Assembly (NCBI GenBank): GCA_015680685.1
Contig: MNCI01007621.1
Location: 500,700 to 544,847, forward strand
Length of the DNA: 44,148 nucleotides
From: Gnetum montanum
Taxonomy: Eukaryota; Streptophyta; Gnetopsida; Gnetales; Gnetaceae
Direction: 5' to 3'
The notes beneath the pieces are model-generated. The model was not told where the DNA came from. It saw only the letters and a list, made by a program, of their open reading frames with translations, and searched no databases. Below are positions 42,904-44,148 of this stretch, piece after piece (within the stretch, counting starts at the first letter, position 1; each line of letters opens with the position of its first letter). The translations under genes and the position numbers were made by a program.

Positions 42904-42921
42904 TGGTGTCGTTGCTGAGGA
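42904..42921 (+). other. Element I primer-binding site (tRNA-Asp type, decayed)
   Basis: TGGTGTCGTTGCTGAGGA. Four differences from the tRNA-Asp complement, all transitions (three C-to-T, one G-to-A). Confidence 0.75.
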
Positions 42922-43047
42922 CTTAGTTGTTTGTGCGCTACGTAGAACATAGGAAATCATTCATATCATTGAGACACTAGAATGAACCCATAGGGTTAAT
43001 CAAAGAAAGATAAGACAATGGTACATTGCACATCGAAAAAGACAAAA

Positions 43048-44148
43048 ATGTCTTCTTCTTCGCATAAGAGCACTTCACCACCTAGGATTAACAGAAGAGA
43101 CAGTCGACGACATAATACACATAACCAAGATCCGCTAATTCCTCAACAATTTCATGTGGTATATACTCATCACAATGAGTATGTAGCTAACTTTACCTTT
43201 ATTCTCCATCAAGATGAACAAATGCGTTGGAGAGACTTGGAAGGTAACATAGTGTTGCCTCCAGACCGATCAGTCCCCAACATGCTCCTTCGTGCTCTCT
43301 CACGAATAGACATGTCACTTTTGTATGTTGAATATGTTGCATGTGATCATGACACAAGGGACTACCATCCCACAAAAGCGCAATGTCAAAGGGACTTGAG
43401 ACAGGAGAGATACCATACATCCTCGAAGGGTAAATGACCCCATAATGCTCCACATGTCTTTGTCTTGAGTGAAATTGAGGGTGGTGAACCTGCTTCAATA
43501 GGTTCTCCACAAAACAATGTTCCTCCTCCTAACGATGGTTAGGAGGTTGTGTATCAGAACATCCACTCCACTATTCACAACCCTGGTTCTGATACCCACG
43601 AACATGAAGTGTTCAAAGAAGGAACACAACCACACGATAAGGGTAGACATTTTGATCGTGATCATGATCGTGGTTGAGACCACCGAAGAGAAGGTAGAAA
43701 ACACCATCATGGAAATGGTTCTCCTTCTTCTTCACATTCATCGTCACATTCACCCTCTCCTTCGGTGTCCGGACGTAGTCATAAGGAAACCAATCATGAG
43801 GATAAAGAGAAACAGAGTGAAAAACATCAACAAGACAGTCGAGAACGAGGATGAGGGCACTCTAAGGAATCAAGGCATAGAAGAAGGGATAGTAGGGAAC
43901 AGCGTAGACACCATAGATGCTATGAACGAGATGACCATGAAGAACCCCTACTCGCAACTAGAAGCATGCTAGATATAACGGAGGCCGTAAGAGTTCCCAC
44001 AAGGCACCAAAAGGATAGTAAGATCAAGAGGTTAGACATGAACAACATCTCATAATTTGAGGGGGGATACAACGCTGATCCTCAAAATCACTTACAAGCA
44101 TTCCACGATGCATGTGCCTTGCAAAACATAGAAAACGAATGGAAAAAA
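43048..44148 (+). pseudogene. Element I gag, partial, with in-frame stops
   Basis: ATG at 43048 (MSSSSHKSTSPP) aligned with the B start. The same frame holds to the window end with stops at 43435 (TGA), 43540 (TAG), 43675 (TGA), 43852 (TGA) and 44053 (TAA). Blocks in order: VVYTHHNEY, FTFILHQDEQ, DTRDYHP; an Arg/His/Ser-rich segment (HHHGNGSPSSSHSSSHSPSP; RHRRRDSREQRRHH); EEPLLATRSMLDITEAV; KRLDMNNIS; LQAFHDACALQNIENEWKK at the edge. The TGA at 43852 aligns with CGA at 24017 in B, and the TGA at 24005 in B aligns with CGA at 43840 here. The capsid C-part and pol lie outside the window. Confidence 0.85.

Noticed and set aside
1-44148. tRNA genes
   Set aside because: I looked for B-box-like GGTTCGAATCC sequences and saw none with a foldable context. 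The tRNA-Asp match is only to primer-binding sites.

Overview
This is a repeat-dominated stretch of a plant nuclear genome. It is AT-rich and built mostly of nested Ty3/gypsy LTR retrotransposons, with one low-copy protein gene. Four primer-binding sites match the 3' end of plant tRNA-Asp to varying degrees. Pol order is protease, RT, RNase H, integrase. The pol linker and integrase motifs are those of the Athila/Tat side of Ty3/gypsy. A second, unrelated fragment is chromovirus-like (Tekay/Del type). The density of old nested elements fits a large seed-plant genome, possibly a gymnosperm, but the sequence does not settle this.

Layout from left to right (letters are my labels). F (1-1268, - strand) is the 5' end of an Athila-like element: partial gag, PBS and LTR. 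It sits inside G (1269-2474, + strand), the 3' end of a relative with an ORF tail, polypurine tract and 3' LTR. 2475-4660 holds a ~200-bp direct repeat and otherwise undefined AT-rich DNA. D is a - strand element of about 12 kb cut into three pieces. Its 3' LTR lies at ~4660-5849, a post-pol coiled-coil ORF at 16035-18868, noncoding DNA and integrase at 18869-22305, and RNase H, RT, protease and gag at 29146-33566. E (6096-16029, - strand, both LTRs) inserted near the end of D's coiled-coil ORF. B (22306-29145, + strand, both LTRs) inserted between D's RNase H and integrase. Removing B with one copy of its 5-bp duplication restores D's reading frame across the junction.

33567-36164 is mixed intergenic DNA with a small tandem repeat and the 3' flank of the one clear host gene. 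That gene is an intronless receptor-like cytoplasmic kinase (36165-37457, - strand). Its upstream flank (37458-39060) is less repetitive. J (about 40200-42088, + strand) is a decayed chromovirus RT/RNase H/integrase. It is cut at 42089 by the 5' LTR of I, whose gag runs off the right edge.

All retroelement coding regions carry stops, frameshifts or lost catalytic residues, so none looks autonomous. B kept gag and protease but lost RT, RNase H and integrase completely. The most unusual items are the long post-pol ORF of D (tail also in G), the GATATC-centred palindromes upstream of the TATA boxes in very short U3 regions, the repeated AGTCATGGGGG tract inside the elements, and the tandemly duplicated LTR start of D.
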